A stretch of 34,423 nt of DNA from Ga0077527 sp964531455 (GTDB taxonomy: Bacteria; Pseudomonadota; Gammaproteobacteria; Burkholderiales; SG8-41). Under the pieces are notes generated by a model that worked only from the letters and a program-made list of their open reading frames with translations, had not been told where the DNA came from and did no database searches. The stretch is from NCBI GenBank assembly GCA_964531455.1, contig CAZHFZ010000038.1:1-34423 (forward strand), read 5' to 3'. Position 1 is the first letter of the stretch, and the number at the start of each line of letters is the position of its first letter. This document shows, piece by piece, positions 22,275-29,962 of this stretch. Made by a program: the position numbers and the translations under genes.

Positions 22275-24422
22275 TCAAAATTTGGTCTGCATGCCCAGCG
22301 TGACCGTTCGCGGCGACCCGGGCGCCACCCAGGTCCGCTGGAATGATTGTGTGTAGTAGGTCTTGTCGAACAGGTTGTCGATATCCAGCGAGAAGCGCAG
22401 CTTTGGGCTGGCGCGCCAATACGCTACAGCTTTGACCAGCGTGTAAGCAGGCAGCTCGAATTCGGGAATGCCAGCCACTGCCTGTGCCTGGGTGCGGGCT
22501 TCGCCTAACCGATCCCCGGTGTAGGTCACGCCTCCACCCACGCCAAACCGGCCTTCGGCTGCAGCACCTTCGTAAACCAACAACACGCTTCCGTTCACTT
22601 TCGGAATGTTCAACAAGCGGCCGCCAAGCTCAAGCGTATTGTCCTGCTCAACATAGGCATCGTTGTAAGTAAAGCTGGCATTGATGCGCCAGGCACGGCC
22701 CAACTGCCCCGACAAATCGGCATCGAAACCGCGGCTGCGGACGTCGCCAGCTGTGATCGAGAAGCCGGGATTGGCAGGATCGGCCGTGAGTACGTTTGAT
22801 TTGCGAATATCAAACAGCGCGAATGTCGCTCCGAGCGTACGCCGGGAGTTTTCCCACTTTACGCCCCCCTCCATGGCATTGCCGGACTCGGGGTCAAATG
22901 CGCCTCCTGCAGCGTTAGTGCCGACATTGGGGCGGAAGGATTTTCCGGCATTGCCAAACACTGTCCATTGGTTTGAGGGCAAATAGCTCAACCCCAGCCG
23001 CGGCGTTGTCGCGCTCGGTCTTTGCGTGGTCAAAATCCCCGTCCGCAGATTCATCAACTGCTGCTCATAACTGTCATGTCGCAAACCTGCCAGCAACCGC
23101 CAGGAAGACCCCAGCTTGATCACATCCTGCATATAGAAGGCAAGGTTGCGCTGATCCTCCTGAGTCTGTGTATTCGGTCCGGGCACAGGTTGCGGCTGTC
23201 CGTACACCGGATTGAATACGTTGATCGCATAAGGCGAACCTGCCGTCGGATTGACGCGCAGCATCAGTTGATCAAGCTGGAAACGGTAGGTTTCCGCGCC
23301 AAGCGTCAGTTCGTGCTCGACACCTCCTGCGCGCAATCGACCGACAACCTCGCCCTGAAGCGTGATGTCTTCGGAAGCATAATCACGGTAACGCCGCTGC
23401 CGCCTCAAGGTCTGTTGGTCGGCCTGCAGCGTCGGTTGCGCCTCCGTGGAGTAGCCTTGGAGTGCACCGGATTTGTACGACAGGGCCAGCCGACCGGTCC
23501 AGGCCTGGTTCAGGTCATGCTCAAGCACGAACTGGTGGGTCTGGTTTTCCAAAGTCACCTTGCCGTCGGCCGGTTCGCCGAGGAAACGCTCGCGCGGCAC
23601 GGCGCCGAGCTGGTTGTTGATCGCAACGACGCCGCGGTCCAGCGGGGTCTTGTGGCTGAGCCATTCCCCGTTGTAATCGAGCCGCGTGGCTCTTGAGATC
23701 TTCCACGTGAACGCCGGAGCAAAAAGCGAGCGTTCAGTGTCTACAAAATCACGGAATCCACCGCGGTCTTCAAGCGCAACATTCAGCCTGTAGGCAAAAT
23801 TTTCGGTGATCGGGCCTGTTGAATCGATCGTTGCACGAAGAAAATCAAAACTGCCGACGTAGCCTTCGACGGATTGCGCCGACTGCCATAGCGGGCGTTT
23901 GGTCACGATATTCAGCGTGCCGCCGGGCTCGCTGGCGCCATACAACGACGCGGCCGGACCTTTCAGAAATTCCACCCGCTCTACGTTGGCCATATCCCGC
24001 TGTGCATTGAAGCCGCGATTGCCGGAAAAGCCATTACGCAAGAGCGACATGCCATTGTTGATATCGCCGGCCAGACCGCGGATGGCGATGTTGTCCCACA
24101 ATCCGCCGAAACTGTTCTGCCGGGATACGCCGCCGACATAATCCAGCGCATCATCCAGCCGCACTGCGCCGAGGTCATCCAGCGTTTGTCGGGACAGCAC
24201 CCGCACCGCCTGCGGTACTTCGCGCAGCGGCAGTTCGGTTTTGGTGCCGCTGGCTTCGTCGGAATGGTATGTACCGCCCTGTTGGCGACCGACCACTTCG
24301 ACTGCAGGCAAAGTTACGGTATTGCCAGCCGGTACCGGCTGGCTTTGCGCGCTTGTGTTGACAGCGCCCAGTGCGGCATAAACCGCCATTGCCAGGCGCA
24401 ACGACCCCTTGTATTTGTTCAT
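22275..24422 (-). CDS. Siderophore-type TonB-dependent receptor in the zinc cluster
   Basis: This 715-residue receptor has a signal peptide (about residues 1-26, NTSAQ), a TonB box (NTVTLPAVEVVG), a plug (about 50-180) with VPQAVRVLSRQTLDDLGAV and DMANVERVEFLKGPAASLYG, and a barrel ending PRTVTLGMQTKF. This plug is of the FhuA/FhuE/FoxA ferric-siderophore class, unlike the ZnuD-like receptor. Beside ExbB/ExbD, Zur and a DUF4198 protein it may import a zinc-metallophore complex rather than an iron siderophore, by analogy with CntO, the pseudopaline receptor of P. aeruginosa. That substrate is inferred; no metallophore synthesis genes are visible. ATG at 24422 with AGGGA upstream is preferred over an in-frame start 45 bp further up. 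Confidence 0.88.
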   Translation of the reverse strand: MNKYKGSLRLAMAVYAALGAVNTSAQSQPVPAGNTVTLPAVEVVGRQQGGTYHSDEASGTKTELPLREVPQAVRVLSRQTLDDLGAVRLDDALDYVGGVSRQNSFGGLWDNIAIRGLAGDINNGMSLLRNGFSGNRGFNAQRDMANVERVEFLKGPAASLYGASEPGGTLNIVTKRPLWQSAQSVEGYVGSFDFLRATIDSTGPITENFAYRLNVALEDRGGFRDFVDTERSLFAPAFTWKISRATRLDYNGEWLSHKTPLDRGVVAINNQLGAVPRERFLGEPADGKVTLENQTHQFVLEHDLNQAWTGRLALSYKSGALQGYSTEAQPTLQADQQTLRRQRRYRDYASEDITLQGEVVGRLRAGGVEHELTLGAETYRFQLDQLMLRVNPTAGSPYAINVFNPVYGQPQPVPGPNTQTQEDQRNLAFYMQDVIKLGSSWRLLAGLRHDSYEQQLMNLRTGILTTQRPSATTPRLGLSYLPSNQWTVFGNAGKSFRPNVGTNAAGGAFDPESGNAMEGGVKWENSRRTLGATFALFDIRKSNVLTADPANPGFSITAGDVRSRGFDADLSGQLGRAWRINASFTYNDAYVEQDNTLELGGRLLNIPKVNGSVLLVYEGAAAEGRFGVGGGVTYTGDRLGEARTQAQAVAGIPEFELPAYTLVKAVAYWRASPKLRFSLDIDNLFDKTYYTQSFQRTWVAPGSPRTVTLGMQTKF

Positions 24423-24473
24423 TTTTATTTCCCTGAATGAATTGCGGCGGCAATCGGCCCGCCGCAACAGAAA

Positions 24474-25211
24474 TCAATGCGCCTTGTGTTTGATCGCGAA
24501 GGCGAGCGAGGCAAACAGGCCAGTTTTTGTGGCTTTCACCGGATCATCCGGCGGCGCGTCGTAAGCCGCGGTGATCACGTTCAAACCATCGTTGCGCACG
24601 CGCAGCGTGACGGTTCCGTCCTTGCCGGTAACCAGCGGCTTGGCTTCGGGGTCACCAACGTAATCGCGAGTCACTTTCGCGCCGGCAACAGGCTTCCCGT
24701 TGAAGAACACGCGAACGGTCATTGAATCGTCCTTGTGGTGCGGCAGAGCTGCCTTTAGCGGTACGATCTGAAGCACCTGCCCCTGCAGCGGCTTCAGCGG
24801 CACCTTCAGTGACTCGCGCAGGACCACCGCGTATTTGACATAGCGCCCGCTCTCCTCGGCACCCGGCACCTCGTCGCGGCCCTTGTTAACCCATTTACCA
24901 TCAGGCCCTTTGCTCCAGTATCCGTTGTCGAGCACCGCGGTGATCACTGCCGGCAACGGCTTGGCGTCGACCAGCAGCAGGTGATCGGTCTTGCGCAGTG
25001 CCACCGGTACCGAAGCGCCGCTCGTGTCATAACCGGCCACTTCCCTGACCTTTTCGTGGCGGCGGATCATGTCGAGATCCTCCGCGCCGTGGCCATAAAC
25101 CAGCGCCATTTGCCCGGAACGCTCGGCAAACCAGATGCCATGGGCGTGTGCCCCGGCACATGCAGCGAGCAACACAACTACCGCTGACCAACGAAACAAA
25201 CATTCAGCCAT
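24474..25211 (-). CDS. DUF4198 exported protein
   Basis: This 245-residue protein has a signal peptide (about residues 1-23, cleaved after AHA) and a DUF4198 core beginning HGIWFAERSGQMALVYGHGAEDLD and ending in a beta-rich domain with an FFNGKPVAGAKVTRDYVGD motif and TVTLRVRNDGLNVITAAYD. It has His at the mature N-terminus (AHAHGIWF) that could bind metal, as in NikM-like or DUF4198 proteins of metal uptake systems. It is the first gene of the zinc block, 51 bp before the TonB receptor and preceded by two candidate Zur sites. A periplasmic or outer-membrane metal-binding role is inferred. Confidence 0.85.
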   Translation of the reverse strand: MAECLFRWSAVVVLLAACAGAHAHGIWFAERSGQMALVYGHGAEDLDMIRRHEKVREVAGYDTSGASVPVALRKTDHLLLVDAKPLPAVITAVLDNGYWSKGPDGKWVNKGRDEVPGAEESGRYVKYAVVLRESLKVPLKPLQGQVLQIVPLKAALPHHKDDSMTVRVFFNGKPVAGAKVTRDYVGDPEAKPLVTGKDGTVTLRVRNDGLNVITAAYDAPPDDPVKATKTGLFASLAFAIKHKAH

Positions 25212-25220
25212 GATGCCTCC

Positions 25221-25282
25221 TTATTGCAACAGGGTCGCAATAATAAGGCGGCTTGAATTTTTACGCAACAGAGTTGCATTAA
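25221..25282. promoter_or_regulatory. Two candidate Zur operators before the DUF4198 gene
   Basis: GCAACAGGGTCGCAATAA (25226-25243) and GCAACAGAGTTGCATTAA (25265-25282) differ at only three of 18 positions, and resemble the site before the ZIP gene. The first lies within a 23-bp palindrome with TTATTGC/GCAATAA arms (25221-25227, 25237-25243), the size of known Zur boxes. The second contains GCAAC-AGA-GTTGC. A further half-site TGCATTAA lies at 25289-25296. The sites sit between the divergent yidD and DUF4198 genes. Confidence 0.58.
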
Positions 25283-25313
25283 CTGAGCTGCATTAAGACA
25301 GGGTGAACAACTT

Positions 25314-25319
25314 TATACT
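25314..25319 (+). promoter_or_regulatory. Possible -10 element of yidD
   Basis: TATACT lies nine bases before the yidD ATG, with no convincing -35 (TTAAGA 15 bp upstream is weak). It is close to the candidate Zur sites, so yidD expression might be touched by the same regulator. Match by eye. Confidence 0.3.
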
Positions 25320-25327
25320 GCGATGAA

Positions 25328-25555
25328 ATGAAAAAAATCCTGGTGCTGCTGATCGATGCCTACCGCCTGCTGCTGTCGCCGTTTTTCGGCACGCAGTGCC
25401 GCTTTTATCCGACCTGCTCAGCTTATGCGCGCGAGGCGATCGAGACCCATGGCGCGCTAAAAGGCAGCTGGCTGACGATCTGCAGAATCAGCAGATGCCA
25501 TCCATGGCATGAGGGCGGCATCGACAACGTCCCGCCCCGGCACACGCACAAGTAA
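25328..25555 (+). CDS. yidD: YidD, membrane protein insertion efficiency factor
   Basis: This 75-residue protein matches YidD: LLIDAYRLLLSPFFGTQCRF, YPTCSAYAREAIETHGALKG, then RISRCHPWHEGGIDNVP. The three conserved Cys are present. YidD is a small membrane-associated protein that helps YidC insert proteins into the inner membrane. It usually lies between rnpA and yidC; here it stands alone, next to rlmI and divergent from the zinc cluster. It converges with rlmI with 122 bp between stops. Confidence 0.93.
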   Translation: MKKILVLLIDAYRLLLSPFFGTQCRFYPTCSAYAREAIETHGALKGSWLTICRISRCHPWHEGGIDNVPPRHTHK

Positions 25556-25653
25556 AAGACCGGTGTATCGGCACGACCGTGGCTGCGGTCTGATACCTGA
25601 CTAGCCCTGATCTGAAGACGTTGGCGCAAACCACTGGATCGGGTTGAATCCGG

Positions 25654-25670
25654 ACCCGAATATTTCGGGT
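25654..25670. terminator. Small hairpin between convergent yidD and rlmI
   Basis: ACCCGAA and TTCGGGT form a 7-bp stem with a 3-nt TAT loop. It lies in the 122-bp spacer between two convergent stops and could serve as a bidirectional terminator, but there is no T-rich tract on either side. The rest of the spacer shows nothing. Confidence 0.32.
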
Positions 25671-25677
25671 TAACTCT

Positions 25678-26847
25678 TCAGGCATTGACGCGAACCAGCA
25701 GCCCCTTCAGATATTCGCCTTCCGGAAAATTCAGCGCCACCGGATGATCAGAAGCGGCATGCAGCCAGCGCTCAATGCACGCATCGACTCCGGCATCCAG
25801 CGCTGCACCGGCGATGATCTTCTGGAACAGGTCGGGACTGACGCCGCCTGAACAGGAATAGGTCATCAGGAGGCCGCCCGGATTGAGCAGCTTGAATCCG
25901 ATCAGGTTGATGTCCTTGTAGGCGCGGGCGGCTTTTTCAGCGTGCGCCGCGGTCGGCGCGAATTTCGGCGGATCAAGCACGATGACGTCGAATTTTCGAC
26001 CGGCGTCGCGAAACTTGCGCAACGATTGAAATACATCGGCTTCGATCCATTCAGCCGCAGGCAACTGATTACGCGCGGCATTGGCCTGCGCCGCGACCAG
26101 CGCCGGTCCGGAACTGTCGATCGCCGTCACTGAGCGGGCACCGCCGGCCAGCGCGTTCAGCGCAAAACCGCCTGCGTAACAGAAACAGTCAAGCACGATC
26201 TTGTCTTTGACCATGCCACGCAGCAATAAACGGTTGTCGCGCTGGTCCAGATAAAAACCGGTTTTGTGGCCATGGTCGGCATCAATTCCGTACTGCAGGC
26301 CGTGTTCGGTCACCGTAAGCGGATCCTGCGCTGCGGAACCGCGCAACAACCCTGACTGCGGCGGCAAACCCTCCAACTGACGCACATCGGCATCCGAACG
26401 TTCGATCACGCGCTGCACGCCGGGCAATGCAGCCAACGCATCGGCAATGGCGCCGCGCCAGCGTTCGGCGCCGGCGCTGAGCAACTGCACGACCACCGTA
26501 TCGCCAAAACGATCGGCTACAACGCCGGGCAATCCGTCAGACTCGCCATGCACCAGCCGTACACCGCTGAGATCGAACCCCTTGCGCGCCGCGGCGGCCA
26601 GGGCTATACGCTGCGCGAAAAATCCGGCATCGATATCCCGCTTCGTCCAGTCCCACACCCGCGCACGGATTTGCGATTCGGGACTGCAGGCAGCCACAGC
26701 CAGAAACGCGCCGTCGGACGAGCAGACTTCAACCGTATCACCCAACTGCGGCTTGCCTTCGATGCGGGCAATAGCGCCGGAAAAAATCCACGGGTGCCGG
26801 CGCTTCAGCGATTTCTCGCGGCCGGGTTTGAGTATGAGTTTATGCAT
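25678..26847 (-). CDS. rlmI: RlmI, 23S rRNA (cytosine-5)-methyltransferase
   Basis: This 389-residue protein has an N-terminal PUA-type RNA-binding domain (about 1-75, KLILKPGREKSLKRRHPWIF), a linker, and a Rossmann methyltransferase domain with the SAM loop VLDCFCYAGGFALNAL (about 218), acidic ID after strand 2, and catalytic LDPPKFAPT and TYSCSGG. RlmI methylates C1962 in 23S rRNA (E. coli numbering). ATG at 26847 matches the family N-terminus. The gene is not near other translation genes here; the repeat region lies upstream of its start. Confidence 0.92.
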   Translation of the reverse strand: MHKLILKPGREKSLKRRHPWIFSGAIARIEGKPQLGDTVEVCSSDGAFLAVAACSPESQIRARVWDWTKRDIDAGFFAQRIALAAAARKGFDLSGVRLVHGESDGLPGVVADRFGDTVVVQLLSAGAERWRGAIADALAALPGVQRVIERSDADVRQLEGLPPQSGLLRGSAAQDPLTVTEHGLQYGIDADHGHKTGFYLDQRDNRLLLRGMVKDKIVLDCFCYAGGFALNALAGGARSVTAIDSSGPALVAAQANAARNQLPAAEWIEADVFQSLRKFRDAGRKFDVIVLDPPKFAPTAAHAEKAARAYKDINLIGFKLLNPGGLLMTYSCSGGVSPDLFQKIIAGAALDAGVDACIERWLHAASDHPVALNFPEGEYLKGLLVRVNA

Positions 26848-26857
26848 TTAAAACAGA

Positions 26858-27048
26858 CCTTTTACCGCCAAGACGCGGCAGAACTTTAAAACCTTTTACC
26901 GCCAAGACGCCAAGAGCGCCAAGAAGGTCATAATCAATCATTTGAAATGACGGATTTATCAGCGAAATTCTGAATTACCCGTCCAAGCGGCATATTTAAC
27001 TATTCAAAAAAGATTTTCCTTGGCGCTCTTGGCGTCTTGGCAGTAAAA
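26858..27048. repeat. Palindromic repeat element with 30-bp inverted arms and a direct repeat
   Basis: CCTTTTACCGCCAAGACGC occurs twice directly (26858-26876, 26892-26910). GCCAAGACGCCAAGAGCGCC at 26901-26920 and its reverse complement form a perfect 23-bp inverted pair with 27019-27041, extending to 30 bp with one mismatch (26894-26923 against 27019-27048). The arms themselves consist of imperfect 8-bp GCCAAGAC units. Ninety-five AT-richer bases separate the arms. It fills the 203-bp rlmI-xerC spacer and contains no gene. It looks like a dispersed extragenic or miniature mobile repeat. Confidence 0.75.
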
Positions 27049-27050
27049 AA

Positions 27051-27989
27051 TCAGCCCTTCTTTTTCGCCCGCGGATGCGCAGCATCGTAAATTTTCGCGA
27101 GATGCTGAAAATCCAGCTGTGTGTAAACCTGTGTTGTCGAAATGCTTGAATGGCCCAGCATCTCCTGCACCGCGCGCAGGTCGCTGCTTGACTGCAGCAC
27201 ATGCGAGGCAAACGAATGGCGCAGCATGTGCGGATGCACACGGGCAGCGATGCCCTGGCGCTGGCCACGCTGCTGTACGCGGCTCTGGATTGCACGCGGG
27301 CCGAGTCGGCGGCCCTGGCGATTGACGAACAAGGCCTGCTCATCAAGGCCGGGCAAGGACACCCGCTCGGCCAGCCATGCCTGCAATGCGGTAGCGGCAT
27401 GGCTGCCGACCGGCACGATACGGGTTTTGCCGCCCTTGCCGGTGACGCGTACGGTGGCATCGGCAAAATTGATGTCGTCCGGTGCCAGCCCGGTCAACTC
27501 GGCCAGACGCAGCCCGGATGAATAAAACAATTCGAGCATGGCCCTGTCGCGCACTGCCAGCGCATCGTCCGCTTCGACCTCCACCAGTTGCCGCGCATCA
27601 TCCGGCGACAACGCATCCGGCAATCGCTTGGCGCTTTTCGGCGCACGAATACCGATGCAGGGGTTCTGCTTGCAGCCATGGTCGCGGGCCAGGTAGTGAT
27701 AGAAGCCCCGCCACGCCGACAACATGCGTGCAATGCTGCGCCCGTCGAGGCCGCGACCATGCAATTGGGCGATGCCGCGGCGAATGTCATGCGCGGTCAG
27801 GCGCAGGGGCGGCGTATCACCGGCCAAGGCCAGCAGCGCCGTGATGTCACGGTGATAGTTCTTGGTGGTATGTGGCGACAGCCTGCGCTCGTGCGTCAGG
27901 TGTTCGAGATAAGCCTGCAACAGTTTTTGTGCAGGGCCCGCAGCGGTGACCGGCGATGCCGGCAGAGGTTTGCGCCCGCGGGCGGTCAC
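27051..27989 (-). CDS. xerC: XerC tyrosine recombinase
   Basis: With the proposed GTG start this 312-residue protein has the SAM-like N-terminal DNA-binding domain and the catalytic domain with all tyrosine-recombinase residues: Arg in SSGLRLAEL, Lys in TGKGGKTRIV, His-X2-Arg in HPHMLRHSFASH, His in LGHSSISTT and Tyr in QVYTQLD. XerC, with XerD, resolves chromosome dimers at dif. The GTG at 27989 makes a 4-bp GTGA overlap with the DUF484 stop; a TTG at 28016 further upstream has no ribosome-binding site. It follows dapF-DUF484, the usual proteobacterial order, so it is the housekeeping enzyme and not a mobile integrase. Confidence 0.93.
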   Translation of the reverse strand: MTARGRKPLPASPVTAAGPAQKLLQAYLEHLTHERRLSPHTTKNYHRDITALLALAGDTPPLRLTAHDIRRGIAQLHGRGLDGRSIARMLSAWRGFYHYLARDHGCKQNPCIGIRAPKSAKRLPDALSPDDARQLVEVEADDALAVRDRAMLELFYSSGLRLAELTGLAPDDINFADATVRVTGKGGKTRIVPVGSHAATALQAWLAERVSLPGLDEQALFVNRQGRRLGPRAIQSRVQQRGQRQGIAARVHPHMLRHSFASHVLQSSSDLRAVQEMLGHSSISTTQVYTQLDFQHLAKIYDAAHPRAKKKG

Positions 27990-28633
27990 GCGGGTTCCAG
28001 AAAACGCAGCAGGCAAGCCGCAGCCACTTCGCCGATGCGGGTCAGATAGAGCGTGCCCATCTCGGGATAAAAACGCTGCGCATCCTCGCTCGCCAGCGCC
28101 AGCAGGCCGAACGTCTCCTTGCCGCGCAGCGCGACATAGGCGAATGATTTCAGCAGAGGCACTGCCTCACCGAACAGCACGGCGGTATCCGCCATCGCCA
28201 GCGGGCCGCAGTGCGGGTGCAGCAGACCGGCAGCGAAGGCCTTTGTCGCGTCGGAAGTCACAGCCTCGGATGAATCCGCTGCGCCCGAATGCCACAGGCG
28301 CAGCGCCACATGCGGCACCGCAAAGTCTTCGCGCAGGTTAAAGGCCGCTGCGTGCAACAATGAAGGCAGGTCGCGGGCAGCCAGCATCGCCAGCGTCAGG
28401 CGATGCACCTTTTCGCTGATGACATCGTTTTCTTCTCCGAACTGGATCAGTTCGCCCATTTTCGCTTCTAGCTGTTTCGCGCGATCGCGCAGCGTGAGGA
28501 TCTGGCGCTCGCTGATCGAGATTGCTCGACCGCCGTGGGGGTGCGGGATCATCACGTCGGCAACGACGTCGGCATAATTCTCGAAAAAGTCCGGGTGTTC
28601 CTTCAGGTATGCCGCCACGTCGCTGGGATTCAT
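27986..28633 (-). CDS. DUF484 family protein
   Basis: This 215-residue protein matches DUF484: SDVAAYLKEHPDFFENYADV, then IPHPHGGRAISISERQ, a coiled-coil segment (LRDRAKQLEAKMGELIQFGEEND) and a GAF-like domain (about 85-205). Its function is unknown; in E. coli it is encoded between dapF and xerC, as here. It starts 24 bp after dapF and overlaps xerC by 4 bp. Confidence 0.92.
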   Translation of the reverse strand: MNPSDVAAYLKEHPDFFENYADVVADVMIPHPHGGRAISISERQILTLRDRAKQLEAKMGELIQFGEENDVISEKVHRLTLAMLAARDLPSLLHAAAFNLREDFAVPHVALRLWHSGAADSSEAVTSDATKAFAAGLLHPHCGPLAMADTAVLFGEAVPLLKSFAYVALRGKETFGLLALASEDAQRFYPEMGTLYLTRIGEVAAACLLRFLEPA

Positions 28634-28657
28634 CAGTCGCTATTCCTTGCTTGCTGG

Positions 28658-29494
28658 TCAGTTTGGTAAATCAATCTCGCCGTCAAAAACAGTTACCGCA
28701 GGCCCCGTCATCAACACCGGCTGGCCTTTACCCGCCCATGATATAACGAGGTCGCCGCCGCGCGTTGCCACGGTGACACGCACATCAAGCAATCCACGCA
28801 GGATTCCCGCAACCACTGCCGCACAGGCGCCGGTGCCGCAGGCCAGTGTTTCTCCGGCACCGCGCTCATAGACACGCAGGCGGATATTCGTACGGTCGAC
28901 CACCTGCATGTAACCGGCGTTCACCCGCTGCGGAAACCGCGGATGCGACTCGATCAACGGGCCCTCGCTTGTCACCGGTGCGGCATCGACATCCGCCACG
29001 AGCTGCACGGCATGTGGATTACCCATTGATAAAGCATTGATTTTAATCACTTTATTTTCAACCGCCAGATCGTAGAGCGCGGCTTCGGCGGGCGCCTCAA
29101 ACGGAATCTGCGCAGGCTCGAAACGGGGCAATCCCATGTTGACGGTGACCCGGCCATCGGCCTCAAGCCGGGGTTCAATGACACCGCCGAGAGTGCCCAC
29201 GCGAATCACTTGTTTCGAGGTCAGCTTGCGGTCGTGCACATAACGCACAAAACAACGTGCGCCGTTGCCACACTGCTCGACCTCGCCACCATCGGCATTA
29301 AATATCCGGTAGTAAAAGTCCGTATCCGGAGTGCGCGCACGCTCGACCATCAGCAACTGGTCACAGCCGACGCCAAAATGGCGGTCGGCAACAAAGCGCA
29401 ACTGCGCGGTTGTCAGCACCATGGGCGCGGCGGTGGCATCCAGCACGACGAAGTCATTGCCCAAGCCATGCATTTTTGTGAATTTCAGTCGCAT
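28658..29494 (-). CDS. dapF: Diaminopimelate epimerase DapF
   Basis: This 278-residue enzyme interconverts LL- and meso-diaminopimelate for lysine and peptidoglycan synthesis. It begins KFTKMHGLGNDFVVLDA, and both catalytic Cys are visible in QCGNGARCF (general base) and ACGTGACA. The ATG at 29494 matches the family N-terminus; an in-frame region 48 bp upstream does not. It follows the CoA-binding protein gene and precedes DUF484 and xerC. Confidence 0.96.
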   Translation of the reverse strand: MRLKFTKMHGLGNDFVVLDATAAPMVLTTAQLRFVADRHFGVGCDQLLMVERARTPDTDFYYRIFNADGGEVEQCGNGARCFVRYVHDRKLTSKQVIRVGTLGGVIEPRLEADGRVTVNMGLPRFEPAQIPFEAPAEAALYDLAVENKVIKINALSMGNPHAVQLVADVDAAPVTSEGPLIESHPRFPQRVNAGYMQVVDRTNIRLRVYERGAGETLACGTGACAAVVAGILRGLLDVRVTVATRGGDLVISWAGKGQPVLMTGPAVTVFDGEIDLPN

Positions 29495-29542
29495 CGTATT
29501 GGGTCGCGCCGCGAAATCGGTGGTCGCATTTATCGGCCGCAT

Positions 29543-29962
29543 TTATCGGCAATAGTCCCGGTAATCGCGGTAAATACAGCGATCCATCACCACCGTCATG
29601 CCGCCTGCCAGCGCACGCGCCGCAGCCGGCTCGTTGACAATGCCTTCCTGGATCCAGATCGCCTTGATGCCGAGCGCCAGACACTCATCAACAACGCCAT
29701 CAATGAATTCGGCACTGCGGAATACATCCACCAGATCGACCGGAAAGGGGATGTCTTTCAGCGATGGATAGACTTTCTCACCAAGAATTTCCTGCGCGGC
29801 CGGATGCACCGGAATCACGCGAAAGCCGAATTCCTGCATGGACTTCGAAACGCCATAACTCGGCCGTGCGGCATTGGGGGAGAGACCGACCACGGCGATG
29901 GTTGTTGTTTTTTTCAGCAATGCGCAGCGCGCAGCCGCATCGGGATTCTGAAATTCGCTCAA
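29543..29962 (-). CDS. CoA-binding domain protein (YccU-like), TTG start
   Basis: This 139-residue protein has a Rossmann CoA-binding domain: TIAVVGLSPNAARPSYGVS, then FRVIPVHPAAQEILGE, and VDLVDVFRSAEF, and ends GMTVVMDRCIYRDY. It resembles YccU; its role is unknown, probably in CoA or acyl-CoA regulation. The start is a TTG that overlaps the upstream GNAT stop by 4 bp (TTGA), supported by a GGTGAAAG sequence before it. It is 48 bp before dapF. Confidence 0.88.
   Translation of the reverse strand: MSEFQNPDAAARCALLKKTTTIAVVGLSPNAARPSYGVSKSMQEFGFRVIPVHPAAQEILGEKVYPSLKDIPFPVDLVDVFRSAEFIDGVVDECLALGIKAIWIQEGIVNEPAAARALAGGMTVVMDRCIYRDYRDYCR

Noticed and set aside
26858..27048. CRISPR array
   Set aside because: Only two direct copies occur, with no regular spacers, and the main structure is an inverted repeat.
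27051..28016. XerC as a mobile-element integrase, or from a TTG at 28016
   Set aside because: Its order after dapF-DUF484 is the chromosomal one, no other phage or transposon gene is near, and the GTG at 27989 gives a tidy overlap with the DUF484 stop.
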